The notes under the pieces are model-generated. The model saw only the letters and a program-made list of their open reading frames with translations, ran no database searches and was not told the DNA's origin. A DNA stretch of 45,810 bases from JANLSE01 sp038214135 (GTDB lineage Bacteria; Chloroflexota; Chloroflexia; Chloroflexales; Roseiflexaceae). Position 1 is the stretch's first letter. Every line of letters begins with the position of its first letter. Both the position numbers and the translations under genes were made by a program. Positions 16,972 through 24,617 of the stretch are shown here, piece after piece. The stretch is taken from contig JBBQSD010000041.1 in the NCBI GenBank assembly GCA_038214135.1, positions 1 to 45,810 of the forward strand, given 5' to 3'.

Positions 16972-18075
16972 ATGAGACGAATGATCTTTTTTTTGCTGAT
17001 GACACTGCTCAGTGGCGGAATGCTGCTTGGCCCTACGCCAGCCAGCGCAGCAGCAGGGGATCGCTGCTTTTCGGAGACAGGCTTCTGTATTGCGGGCGGC
17101 ATTCGCACCTATTGGGAGCGCAATGGCGGCTTGCAGGTCTTTGGTTATCCAATCAGCCCACTGCGAACGGAGACAAATAACGATAACTGGAACGGGCCGA
17201 CCCAATGGTTCCAGCGTGATCGACTAGAAGATCATGCCGCACAGGGGATTGGTGTCCTCGCAGGGCGGCTTGGCGCTCGCTACCTTGAGCTGCAGGGGCG
17301 TAGTTGGGATGCATACGAACGAGTGAGTAAGGCACCAAACCCGAATTTCTGTCGTTATTTCCCAATCACTGGCCACAGTTTGTGTGGCGCGTTTCTCACA
17401 TATTGGGAGCGGAACGGCGGGTTGGAGCGCTTTGGCTACCCAATTACCGAGCCACTACAGGAGAACTTAGCCGAATTTTCTGGAACGACACAGTATTTCG
17501 AACGCCGCCGCATGGAACTGCATCCCGAATTGGCCGGAACACAATACGAAGTGTTACTCGGCTTACTCGGGCGCGATCTGCATGATCCATATGGCTGCAA
17601 GCCGGTTGTGAGTAACTTGCAGAAGACAGCCGCAGCATACCCGGATCTGTTTGGGTGCCCGGCCCCATTCCCACAGGTTTCGGCAGCACTCGTCACACAA
17701 TCATATGAGCGCGGCCAGATGGTCTGGATCAAAGGGGTCAGCAACAACTGGATCTGGGTGTTCTACTACGATAATGCGCGTGGTTCACTCGTCTGGGAGC
17801 TGTATCAGGATCAATGGCACGAGGGTGAGCCAGCCAGTGGTGGCGAAACACCGCCAGCAGGGTTGATCGAACCGCAACGGGGCTTTGGCAAACTCTGGCG
17901 GAGCGACCCGAAGATCCGTAGCACGCTTGGGTGGGCAGTGACGAATGAATTCGCAGATATTGGGCATCAACAGTATTTCCGTGGCGGTGCCTGGATGCTC
18001 TACCGAGCCGCTCCTGACCGAGTATACCTGATGCGGCCGGATGGACGCGCCGATGATATTGCAAGGATTAAATAA
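16972..18075 (+). CDS. Secreted protein with YWERNGGL/FGYP repeats
   Basis: This 367-residue protein has a clear Sec signal peptide, with hydrophobic core FFLLMTLLSGGMLLG and probable cleavage after ASA near residue 26. Two copies of a module are visible: TYWERNGGLQVFGYPIS with TQWFQRDRLE downstream (about residues 43-90), and TYWERNGGLERFGYPIT with TQYFERRRMELHPE (about 140-185). Such FGYP modules recur in secreted Chloroflexota proteins; their role is not established, and surface or carbohydrate interaction is only a guess. Paired cysteines sit before each module. AAAGGA lies eight bases before the ATG. Confidence 0.85.
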   Translation: MRRMIFFLLMTLLSGGMLLGPTPASAAAGDRCFSETGFCIAGGIRTYWERNGGLQVFGYPISPLRTETNNDNWNGPTQWFQRDRLEDHAAQGIGVLAGRLGARYLELQGRSWDAYERVSKAPNPNFCRYFPITGHSLCGAFLTYWERNGGLERFGYPITEPLQENLAEFSGTTQYFERRRMELHPELAGTQYEVLLGLLGRDLHDPYGCKPVVSNLQKTAAAYPDLFGCPAPFPQVSAALVTQSYERGQMVWIKGVSNNWIWVFYYDNARGSLVWELYQDQWHEGEPASGGETPPAGLIEPQRGFGKLWRSDPKIRSTLGWAVTNEFADIGHQQYFRGGAWMLYRAAPDRVYLMRPDGRADDIARIK

Positions 18076-18081
18076 TGATAA

Positions 18082-18125
18082 TTGGCCATGTAGGGGCGGT
18101 TCGCAAACCGCCCCTACATGGCCAA
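18082..18125. terminator. Perfect 20-bp inverted repeat between convergent genes
   Basis: Arms at 18082-18101 and 18106-18125 are perfectly complementary with a 4-nt loop (CGCA). The core is GTAGGGGCGGTT/AACCGCCCCTAC. It fills the gap between a plus-strand and a minus-strand gene and probably terminates both. Its core also resembles the dispersed palindrome families of this window. Confidence 0.75.
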
Positions 18126-18127
18126 CA

Positions 18128-19648
18128 CTATTTCAGTTCGCGCTTCAGGATCTTGCCGGTTGCTGTTTTCGGCAGTGTATCGCGGAACTCGATTGAGCGC
18201 GGATATTTATAGGCCGCCAGGCGCTCCTTACAGTAGTCGATCAGCTCCGTTTCGTTGGCTTGCTGGCCGGATTTGAGCGCGACAACCGCTTTGATTTCTT
18301 CGCCCAACGCCACATCTGGTATGCCAATGATCGCCACCTCCGCGATAGCTGGGTGCCCATACAACACTTCCTCTATCTCGCGTGGGTAGACATTGAAGCC
18401 ACCGCGGATAATCATATCCTTGACGCGATCCTTGATAAAATAGAAGCCATGCTCATCGCGATAGGCGATATCGCCGGTGTGGAACCAGCCGTTGCGGATC
18501 GAATCGGCAGTGGCTTCTGTGCGCCGGTAGTAGCCCTTCATCACATTATGGCCACGGATGACAATCTCGCCCAATTCGCCATTCGGAACCTCTTTGCCAT
18601 TCGCATCAAGGCAGCGCATCTCGACACCCCAGATCGGTGTGCCAATTGAACCAGGCACTGCTTCGTGATCCAGATGGTTAAAAGAAGCCACCGGCGATGT
18701 TTCCGATAGCCCATAGCCTTCCAGGATCTTGACATTATATTTCTTATTGAAGGCGTGCATCACTTCAACGGGCATGGCCGAGCCACCCGAGCAACAGCGC
18801 CGTAGTGCTGTCAGATCATACTGTTCCGCATTTGGCAAGTTCAGCAGATAGAAATACATGGTTGGGACGCCAGCAAAATAGGTTACTTTATCACGAACCA
18901 TAACCTCCAGCGCCTTCTGGGGATCGAACCGCGGCAACAGGGTTATCGTCGCACCAGAATAGATCATCGCATTCATCACGCATGTCTGGCCGAATGAATG
19001 GAACAGTGGCAATGCTGCCAGCCCAACCTCGCTCTCCTCCGTCTTGAGGATCTTTTCGGCACCAATCATGGCATTGAAGAACATATTGGCATGGCTGAGT
19101 TCGGCCCCTTTGGGGCGGCCGGTTGTGCCACTTGTGTACAGAATAACGGCAGTATCATCTGCCATTGTCTGGACGCAATCAAATACTGGTGCTGTATCGG
19201 CCATGAGCGCAGTCAGTGGCCTAGCATCATCGGGGAGTACATTCTGGCTATTGGGAGCCTGGGCAACAATCAGGTTGTGGCATGTCTCAGCGGCACGGAA
19301 ACCTTCCACAGCTTCGCTCAGAACGCCCTCCCAGACGATCAGCGCAACAGAATCGCTATCTTCAAGATGATATTCAACTTCGTGGCGTTTGAAGAGGACA
19401 TTCAGTGGAACAACGGTTGCACCAAGCTTGAGGATCGCATAGTAGCAGAGAACGAAGTGCGGTGTATTCGGCAGCATGATGGCGACTTTATCGCCCTGTT
19501 TGACGCCCAGTTGCGCCAGGCCATTTGCGATCTTGTTTGCCGCACCATTCACTTCTGCATAGCGCAGCTTCATATCATCCAGAATGACGGCGATCTTGCC
19601 AGGATTGCGGCGCGCACTCATCTCCAGCAGCGTTGCGAGGTTCAGCAT
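18128..19648 (-). CDS. Long-chain acyl-CoA ligase (AMP-forming)
   Basis: This 506-residue adenylate-forming enzyme has the AMP-binding P-loop motif LYTSGTTGRPKGAELSHAN, the ATP/AMP motif GYGLSETSP, the hinge and core motif GWFHTGDIAYRDEHGF, and the C-terminal catalytic lysine region PKTATGKILKREL. The overall form is that of fatty-acid-CoA ligases of the FadD type; exact chain length is not readable. The ATG at 19648 is preferred because AAAGGAG lies seven bases upstream, while an in-frame ATG at 19681 has no such site. A near-consensus promoter lies at 19690-19719. Confidence 0.92.
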   Translation of the reverse strand: MLNLATLLEMSARRNPGKIAVILDDMKLRYAEVNGAANKIANGLAQLGVKQGDKVAIMLPNTPHFVLCYYAILKLGATVVPLNVLFKRHEVEYHLEDSDSVALIVWEGVLSEAVEGFRAAETCHNLIVAQAPNSQNVLPDDARPLTALMADTAPVFDCVQTMADDTAVILYTSGTTGRPKGAELSHANMFFNAMIGAEKILKTEESEVGLAALPLFHSFGQTCVMNAMIYSGATITLLPRFDPQKALEVMVRDKVTYFAGVPTMYFYLLNLPNAEQYDLTALRRCCSGGSAMPVEVMHAFNKKYNVKILEGYGLSETSPVASFNHLDHEAVPGSIGTPIWGVEMRCLDANGKEVPNGELGEIVIRGHNVMKGYYRRTEATADSIRNGWFHTGDIAYRDEHGFYFIKDRVKDMIIRGGFNVYPREIEEVLYGHPAIAEVAIIGIPDVALGEEIKAVVALKSGQQANETELIDYCKERLAAYKYPRSIEFRDTLPKTATGKILKRELK

Positions 19649-19689
19649 TGAACGTCTCCTTTCAGGTATAGGAATGTGCATGTGTTGCG

Positions 19690-19719
19690 ATTATACGGGC
19701 CGTATGATGTGCATGTCAA
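19690..19719 (-). promoter_or_regulatory. Promoter of the acyl-CoA ligase gene
   Basis: On the minus strand, TTGACA (19714-19719) and TATAAT (19690-19695) are perfect hexamers separated by 18 bp. The promoter is back-to-back with the SRP RNA promoter. Confidence 0.8.
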
Positions 19720-19726
19720 TGCTTGT

Positions 19727-19755
19727 TTGACAGCTACGGGCCAGCAGCCTATAAT
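19727..19755 (+). promoter_or_regulatory. Perfect consensus promoter of the SRP RNA gene
   Basis: TTGACA (19727-19732), a 17-bp spacer and TATAAT (19750-19755) form an exact sigma-70 consensus, fitting a strong stable-RNA promoter. The start should fall near 19762. Confidence 0.85.
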
Positions 19756-19762
19756 GCTACTT

Positions 19763-19850
19763 GGCATTGAGAAGCGGCAGATACCTGCAAAACCCCGCCA
19801 GGGCCGAAAGGCAGCAACGGTAAGTGGGTTCCTCTGGGCGCTTCTCTTGC
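19763..19850 (+). ncRNA. ffs: Signal recognition particle RNA, small bacterial (4.5S-like) form
   Basis: The apical domain contains CCAGGGCCGAAAGGCAGCAA (about 19798-19817): the GNRA-type tetraloop GAAA closed by GCC/GGC, with the conserved asymmetric loop CAGG...AGCAA that binds Ffh. The RNA ends pair, with GAGAAGCG (19770-19777) complementary to CGCTTCTC (19839-19846), giving one long hairpin of about 90 nt without an Alu domain. The exact ends are estimated. The RNA has its own consensus promoter and a terminator at 19865-19888. Confidence 0.92.
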
Positions 19851-19864
19851 CTGATGTTCAGCGC

Positions 19865-19888
19865 CCCGGCTATTCGTCGGGTCTTTTT
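19865..19888 (+). terminator. Rho-independent terminator of the SRP RNA
   Basis: CCCGGC (19865-19870) pairs with GTCGGG (19876-19881) around a 5-nt loop and is followed by TCTTTTT. It overlaps the stop codon of the convergent Nudix gene by two bases. Confidence 0.8.
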
Positions 19889-20330
19889 ATGCCCGATATG
19901 CCTCAATCGCCAGCCGCCCAAGCAGGCGAATATCCTCTGGGATCTCGGGTGCAGCCAGTTCTTGCCAGTTCAGCCAGCGAACCGCATTGGCTTCACGTTC
20001 GGATGGAATGAGCGTACCACCACACACCCGTGCAAAATAGATTAGATCGATATGCTGATGGCCTGGCGCGATATCTTCTAAAAGGATGCAGTGTGGCTGA
20101 GGCAGCACCAACACGCTGCCAAGCTGGCTAGGCACCTGAAGCAGTTCCACCTCCAAACCAGTTTCCTCGCGGACTTCCCGTATGGCAGCTCTATCTGGTA
20201 GCTCGTGTGGCTCAATATGGCCACCAGGTGGGAACCACTTGCCCAGTTTACGATGGAGCAGGAGCAATGTGCGCCCCTGATCAACAACAAACGTTGTCGC
20301 CGTGAAGTCGCGGGTTGTATGATATGTCAT
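19887..20330 (-). CDS. Nudix hydrolase
   Basis: This 147-residue protein carries a complete Nudix box, G-x5-E-x7-REVREETG-L, starting at GGHIEPHE near residue 36, with the glutamates that bind Mg2+. It is preceded by the usual KWFPPGG strand. The family cleaves nucleoside diphosphates linked to other groups; the substrate is not readable here. The protein is a single domain of typical length. The gene is alone on this strand and its stop touches the SRP RNA terminator. Confidence 0.9.
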   Translation of the reverse strand: MTYHTTRDFTATTFVVDQGRTLLLLHRKLGKWFPPGGHIEPHELPDRAAIREVREETGLEVELLQVPSQLGSVLVLPQPHCILLEDIAPGHQHIDLIYFARVCGGTLIPSEREANAVRWLNWQELAAPEIPEDIRLLGRLAIEAYRA

Positions 20331-20510
20331 CGTTTGTATACGCTTTCGTACGGGAATGCAACTGTGTCGATCTATTCAATTAGCAGAGGCATGGTATACT
20401 GACGTTCAGTTGATGATATGGCTTTGATAGGTACTGTAGCATTAGAAGCACCTCACCCAGGCAAGTTGCTCGCTTGGCATCAATCGTCCTGAGGTGTAAG
20501 GGAGGGCTCG

Positions 20511-20894
20511 TTGGAAAGCCTCCGTATTCCTATTCTCAAGATCGGCGATGTCCTAATCGCCTCGATTCAGGTGGCGTTGCACGATAGTTCGGCTGTTCAA
20601 TTCAAAGAAGATCTGCTCAATAAGATCTATGAAACAAAAGCGCGTGGTCTGATTGTTGATCTAACGGCAGTTGAGGTTGTCGATAGTTTTATTGGTCGCT
20701 TAATTAGCGATATCGCCTCGATGGCCGGCCTGATGGGTACTCGGGTTGTCATTACTGGCCTCCAGCCAGCCGTTGCTATCACGCTGGTTGAATTGGGGTT
20801 GGAACTTCCCCAGGTGCTCACAGCCCTGAACCTGGAAAAGGGTCTGGCGATGCTGCGTCGGCAGGTCGGGGAGAGTGACGATGGCTCAGCCTAA
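20511..20894 (+). CDS. rsbS: RsbS-like STAS-domain antagonist protein
   Basis: This 127-residue single STAS domain has the RsbS signature IPILKIGDVLIASIQVALHD at its N-terminus and VVDSFIGRLI, where Ser59 corresponds to the residue phosphorylated by RsbT in Bacillus. In the stressosome switch, unphosphorylated RsbS holds RsbT; phosphorylation releases it. The start is TTG at 20511, with GGGAGG five bases upstream. The 3' end overlaps rsbT by 14 bases, so the two are translationally coupled. No rsbR-type sensor lies beside it, so the upstream sensor must be elsewhere. A lone TATACT at 20395-20400 may be its -10 box. Confidence 0.92.
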   Translation: MESLRIPILKIGDVLIASIQVALHDSSAVQFKEDLLNKIYETKARGLIVDLTAVEVVDSFIGRLISDIASMAGLMGTRVVITGLQPAVAITLVELGLELPQVLTALNLEKGLAMLRRQVGESDDGSA

Positions 20895-21282
20895 GGTTGC
20901 AGTCATTCGCAGCGACCTCGACATTGTGATCGCACGCACGCTCGCTCGCGACACTGCCAAGCAACTTGGTTTTGGTGCGATCGACCAAGCCCGTATTGCG
21001 ACGGCAGTCAGTGAACTGGCTCGCAATATCTTCCTGTACGCAGGCACTGGCACTGTCACGGTACGCGATATTGAGCGGCCTGGTCGCAAAGGGATTGAGA
21101 TCGTTTGCGAGGATCAAGGTCCTGGTATATCGGATATCAGCCTGGTGATGCAGGATGGCTATAGCACCTCTCGTGGCATGGGTATGGGCCTGCCAGGTGC
21201 CAAGCGCCTGATGGATGAGTTTGATATCAAATCCCACGAAGGAGTTGGTACGACTATAACCTGCCGCAAATGGAAACCCTGA
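20881..21282 (+). CDS. rsbT: RsbT-like serine kinase (GHKL ATPase)
   Basis: This 133-residue HATPase_c protein has N-box ELARNIF, G1 box DQGPGI, G2 box GMGMGLPGAKRL and closing GTTITC, the layout of RsbT. It should phosphorylate RsbS and, when released, activate a PP2C phosphatase or other partner. No rsbU- or rsbX-like gene lies next to it in this window. A GTG two codons earlier (20875) is possible, but the ATG at 20881 has GGGGAGAG at a suitable distance. A strong terminator follows. Confidence 0.92.
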   Translation: MAQPKVAVIRSDLDIVIARTLARDTAKQLGFGAIDQARIATAVSELARNIFLYAGTGTVTVRDIERPGRKGIEIVCEDQGPGISDISLVMQDGYSTSRGMGMGLPGAKRLMDEFDIKSHEGVGTTITCRKWKP

Positions 21283-21312
21283 TACGCGAACTCCGCAATA
21301 GGTCTGCGATTG

Positions 21313-21341
21313 GCTCACTCCGAACGAGGGGTGAGCTTTTT
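21313..21341 (+). terminator. Terminator of the rsbS-rsbT unit
   Basis: GCTCACTCC (21313-21321) pairs with GGGGTGAGC (21328-21336) over nine pairs, with one G-T pair and a 6-nt loop. T5 follows. It also lies just beyond the stop of the convergent response regulator. Confidence 0.85.
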
Positions 21342-21350
21342 ATTGGGATG

Positions 21351-21752
21351 TTAGCGGTGGTTGGTTGCGATGCGCCCAAGTCGGCGGGTATGCCCATAAT
21401 AATCGATGGACACGCGCTCGATCTGTGCTAGAAAATCAGCGATATCGAAGGGTTTGGCGATATGGCCATCGGCACCGGCATCACGGCTGCGCTCGATATC
21501 GATCTGTTCAGCCCGTACCGTCAGTAATAAAATTGGCACAGCCCGCTTGGCCTTGATCCGCCGACAGATATCCCAGCCATTAACAAATGGCAGATTGACA
21601 TCAAGGATGATCAAATCCGGATGGGTTGCGGCCTCTTGCTGAAGTGCATCGCGCCCATTGCTTGCAGTCGTGACCTCATAGCCGTCGGCGACTAAGAGCC
21701 GATAGATAAGATCCAGGATATCGCGATTATCGTCGACGACGAGAATGTGCAT
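21351..21752 (-). CDS. Single-domain response regulator
   Basis: This 133-residue receiver domain has the acidic pair D7/D8, the phospho-acceptor D51 in LIILDVNLP, the switch threonine T78 and the lysine K100 in KPF. No output domain follows, so it acts as a CheY/Spo0F-like relay or by protein contact. An in-frame start at 21848 would add 32 residues, but a strong promoter (21783-21811) lies inside that stretch, so the ATG at 21752 is chosen. No histidine kinase gene is adjacent; proximity to rsbST and to an ECF sigma gene is suggestive only. Confidence 0.9.
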   Translation of the reverse strand: MHILVVDDNRDILDLIYRLLVADGYEVTTASNGRDALQQEAATHPDLIILDVNLPFVNGWDICRRIKAKRAVPILLLTVRAEQIDIERSRDAGADGHIAKPFDIADFLAQIERVSIDYYGHTRRLGRIATNHR

Positions 21753-21782
21753 AGTGGAAATTCCCTTGGATAGTTCTTTATA

Positions 21783-21811
21783 ATTATATCGGCATGTGTC
21801 GTGTGGGTCAA
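21783..21811 (-). promoter_or_regulatory. Promoter of the response regulator gene
   Basis: On the minus strand, TTGACC (21806-21811) and TATAAT (21783-21788) are 17 bp apart. This fixes the downstream start at 21752. Confidence 0.75.
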
Positions 21812-21958
21812 ACAAAGAACCGTCCGCATGGCGGATGGACTCTGCCATGCGATTATGCTACGCTATTCTTGCAACAGTTTGGTGAGGTTCAACGTCACAG
21901 TGATAGTTGGGCAGAGACCCATATAGAGCGCGATATGCCGCGCTGAGGAGTTGCAACG

Positions 21959-22633
21959 GTGGCGGAGCCATCTGCGGATATCATCCAACGCGGTCAGATG
22001 GGCGATCCTGAGGCACTTTCGCAGTTGGTGTTGAGCCAGCAGCACTATGTCTACAGCATTGCTATGAGCGTGTTGAAAGACCCTGACGATGCGGCTGATC
22101 TAACGCAGGATGCGTTTATTCGTCTCTTTCGTGCGCTGCCGCAGTACAACGGGGAAAGCCGTTTTACAACCTGGTTGTATCGATTGGTCGTCAACCTTGG
22201 CCGCGATGAGTTGCGCCGACGTGGACGCCAGGTTCCAATCGCGACAGCATCTGCCGACGATGGCGAGCATGATCAGCTTGCAAGCGTTGCCGATGATGAT
22301 CGCTGGGTTGACCCGGATCTTGCCCTTGACTCGCGTGAGTTGCGCGGTGATGTGCGGCGTGCGTTAGCTCAACTTGAGGAACACTATCGCATGGTGCTGA
22401 CGCTCTACTACTTTGATGATATGAAGTATACCGATATTTCTGAAGCGCTCGATATGCCGCTCAACACAGTCAAGAGCCATATTCGGCGTGGTAAAGAACG
22501 GCTAGCGGCAATTCTGGAGGCTCAGGAGCAACCTCCTGCGGCGCTGCCAATTCCCCAGCCCAAACAGGAGCGAACACGACCCCAGCCGGTGAGTAGCCCG
22601 TTTATACGACTACTGCCGATTGGTGGGAGGTAG
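21959..22633 (+). CDS. ECF-type RNA polymerase sigma factor
   Basis: This 224-residue protein has region 2 (about residues 25-92: DPDDAADLTQDAFIRLFRALPQY, then FTTWLYRLVVN) and region 4 (about 140-195: DDMKYTDISEALDMPLNTVKSHI), separated by an acidic linker, the layout of extracytoplasmic-function sigma factors. The start is GTG at 21959, with GAGGAG eight bases upstream. A proline-rich tail extends beyond region 4. The anti-sigma gene begins four bases after the stop, so the two form a unit. The stimulus and target promoter are not readable. Confidence 0.93.
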   Translation: MAEPSADIIQRGQMGDPEALSQLVLSQQHYVYSIAMSVLKDPDDAADLTQDAFIRLFRALPQYNGESRFTTWLYRLVVNLGRDELRRRGRQVPIATASADDGEHDQLASVADDDRWVDPDLALDSRELRGDVRRALAQLEEHYRMVLTLYYFDDMKYTDISEALDMPLNTVKSHIRRGKERLAAILEAQEQPPAALPIPQPKQERTRPQPVSSPFIRLLPIGGR

Positions 22634-22637
22634 GATA

Positions 22638-23183
22638 ATGTTCACATGTGATGCTGCTCGTGATATGTTGGCACTCGAACCAACAAACACTAATTCAGAA
22701 CTGCTTAATCACCTAGTCGACTGCCCAACGTGTGCAGCCTATGGTCGTCGCAGCCAGACGCTTGATGTCTTGTTGCGTACCGAACTTCGTTGGGAGGCAC
22801 CAAGCAGCCTGACGACTCAGTTGTTGGCGTTGGCTGCGGCAGCTCCAGCACTACCAATGTCATCGCGTCCGAGCCGCTGGTATGTGAACCTGATCTATGC
22901 GCTGACTGTTGCCGTGGTGGCGGTGTCACTTGCGGTAGCGTGGCAATTGCTGGGTGCGATCATCATGCAGCTTGGGGTGGTTGACACAATGACCCAGGTT
23001 TTGGCATTGCCTGGCCGTGCGCTGCAACAGATCACGCAAGCTCTGCCAGAATCGCGCTATGCGATTGATCTGTTCACACGTGTTCGCGATCAGTTGATCT
23101 GGTTGTTGTTGGTGGCGATTGTGTGGGCTGCCCTGGATCGCTGGAATGTTCCAACGCTTGTTCAGCAGCGCCAGATGATGTAG
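22638..23183 (+). CDS. Membrane anti-sigma factor with zinc-finger motif
   Basis: The protein is 181 residues long. The N-terminal part has Cys4 and then HLVDCPTC, the H-x3-C-x2-C pattern of the zinc-binding anti-sigma domain. A hydrophobic segment near residues 82-110 (NLIYALTVAVVAVSLAVAWQ) and a second near 155-172 (LIWLLLVAIVWAALD) make it a membrane protein with its N-terminus expected in the cytoplasm. It should bind and inhibit the ECF sigma factor encoded just before it. GGGAGG lies upstream of the ATG at 22638; an in-frame GTG at 22620 is less likely. Confidence 0.85.
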   Translation: MFTCDAARDMLALEPTNTNSELLNHLVDCPTCAAYGRRSQTLDVLLRTELRWEAPSSLTTQLLALAAAAPALPMSSRPSRWYVNLIYALTVAVVAVSLAVAWQLLGAIIMQLGVVDTMTQVLALPGRALQQITQALPESRYAIDLFTRVRDQLIWLLLVAIVWAALDRWNVPTLVQQRQMM

Positions 23184-23211
23184 AAGCGATATATCGTGAT
23201 CGAATGATGTT

Positions 23212-23253
23212 ATATCGATGGGCTGTGGCATTTGTGCCACAGCCCATCGATAT
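23212..23253. terminator. Perfect 19-bp bidirectional hairpin
   Basis: Arms 23212-23230 and 23235-23253 are perfectly complementary around a TTTG loop. The hairpin fills the gap between the convergent anti-sigma and enolase genes. There is no long T-run, but the position and strength indicate transcription termination in both directions. Confidence 0.8.
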
Positions 23254-23256
23254 GTT

Positions 23257-24543
23257 CTAGCGCTTTACATTGAAGGCCGAACGACCTGCATATTTAGCGG
23301 TATCGCCAAGTTCTTGTTCGATCCGCAGCAACTGATTATACTTGGCAACTCTATCGGTGCGGGCTGGTGCGCCTGTCTTGATCTGGCCAGCATTGGTTGC
23401 CACAGCCAAATCGGCAATCGTCACGTCCTCTGTCTCACCAGAACGATGTGAGATAATTGCTGTGAAGCCAGCTCGCTGTGCCATTTGAATGGCACTAAGA
23501 GTCTCGGTCAGTGAGCCGATCTGATTGAGCTTGACCAGAATTGAGTTTGCGGCTCGTTCCGCAATGGCCCGCTCAAGCCGCTTGACATTTGTTACCAGCA
23601 GATCATCGCCAACGAGCTGAACTCTATCGCCGATTCGCGCTTGGAGGAGTTTCCAGCCTTCCCAATCATCCTCGGAGAGGCCATCCTCAAGAGATATGAG
23701 TGGGTAGCGTGCTGCGATATCGGCCCAGTAATCGACCATCTCGGCACTTGTGAGTGAGCGATGCTCCTTTGCGAGGTGGTACTTGCCATCCTGATACAAC
23801 TCGGTGCAGGCTGGATCCATTGCCAGCATGATCTGTTCGCCAGCAGAGTAACCGGCCTTCGCAATTGCTTCCATAATGACCTCAAGTGCGGCTTCGTTGG
23901 TTTCGAGGCTGGGTGCAAAGCCACCCTCATCGCCAACATTAGTGCCTTCACCGCGATCATGCAGTACTTTTTTGAGGCTCTGGTAGATCTCGCTGCCCCA
24001 GCGTAGCCCTTCTCGGAAGCTGGTTGCACCAACTGGCATCACCATGAATTCCTGGAAGTCGGTGCTATTCTGGGCGTGCTTGCCGCCATTGAGGATGTTC
24101 ATCATCGGCACGGGCAACACATGCGCGAATGCACCACCGATATAGCGATAGAGTGGCAGGCCAAAGGCAGATGCTGAGGCTTTAGCACAGGCCAGCGAGA
24201 CGCCCAGAATGGCATTTGCGCCAAGGCTACTCTTGTGCTCGGTGCCATCAAGTTGCAGGAGCGCCTCATCAATGCCAATCTGATCGGCAGCATCGAGGCC
24301 AACCAATGCCTCTGCAATCGCATTATTGACATTCTCGACTGCTTTTAGCACACCCTTGCCGCCATAGCGCTGTTTATCGCCATCGCGTAATTCAAGCGCT
24401 TCGTGCGCGCCAGTCGAAGCTCCCGATGGAACGAGTGCCCGCCCGACATCGCCATTCTCAAGCCGAACATCGACTTCCACCGTCGGGTTGCCGCGTGAGT
24501 CGAGCATTTCGCGAGCGATAATCTCTACAATTGTAGTAGACAT
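23257..24543 (-). CDS. eno: Enolase
   Basis: This 428-residue enzyme interconverts 2-phosphoglycerate and phosphoenolpyruvate. The family hallmarks are complete: AREMLDSRGNPTVEVDV near the N-terminus, SGASTGAHEALELRD, DEGGFAPSL, the Mg2+ ligands in LAMDPA, SLEDGLSEDDW and LVGDDLLVTN, the catalytic-lysine strand NSILVKLNQIGSLTET, and ISHRSGETED. The start is placed at 24543 to match the family N-terminus; an upstream in-frame ATG (24561) is possible. It is third in a minus-strand run after the ADP-forming acetyl-CoA synthetase and a DRTGG protein, with a palindrome in the 74-bp gap between. Confidence 0.97.
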   Translation of the reverse strand: MSTTIVEIIAREMLDSRGNPTVEVDVRLENGDVGRALVPSGASTGAHEALELRDGDKQRYGGKGVLKAVENVNNAIAEALVGLDAADQIGIDEALLQLDGTEHKSSLGANAILGVSLACAKASASAFGLPLYRYIGGAFAHVLPVPMMNILNGGKHAQNSTDFQEFMVMPVGATSFREGLRWGSEIYQSLKKVLHDRGEGTNVGDEGGFAPSLETNEAALEVIMEAIAKAGYSAGEQIMLAMDPACTELYQDGKYHLAKEHRSLTSAEMVDYWADIAARYPLISLEDGLSEDDWEGWKLLQARIGDRVQLVGDDLLVTNVKRLERAIAERAANSILVKLNQIGSLTETLSAIQMAQRAGFTAIISHRSGETEDVTIADLAVATNAGQIKTGAPARTDRVAKYNQLLRIEQELGDTAKYAGRSAFNVKR

Positions 24544-24596
24544 AGGGTATTGTGCCTCCATGATATGTTTCTTATCTGATTCCTGATTTCGTACCA

Positions 24597-24612
24597 ACGC
24601 GATGCATCGCGT
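24597..24612. repeat. ACGCGATGCATCGCGT palindrome
   Basis: A perfect 16-bp palindrome in the gap between the DRTGG gene and enolase. Related copies occur at 5602-5613, 38799-38816 and 41622-41641, often next to GTACG or GTACC. Confidence 0.8.
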
Positions 24613-24617
24613 CACTA

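Noticed and set aside
21753..21848. 32-codon extension of the response regulator
   Set aside because: A near-consensus promoter lies inside it, and the receiver fold starts at MHILVVDD.
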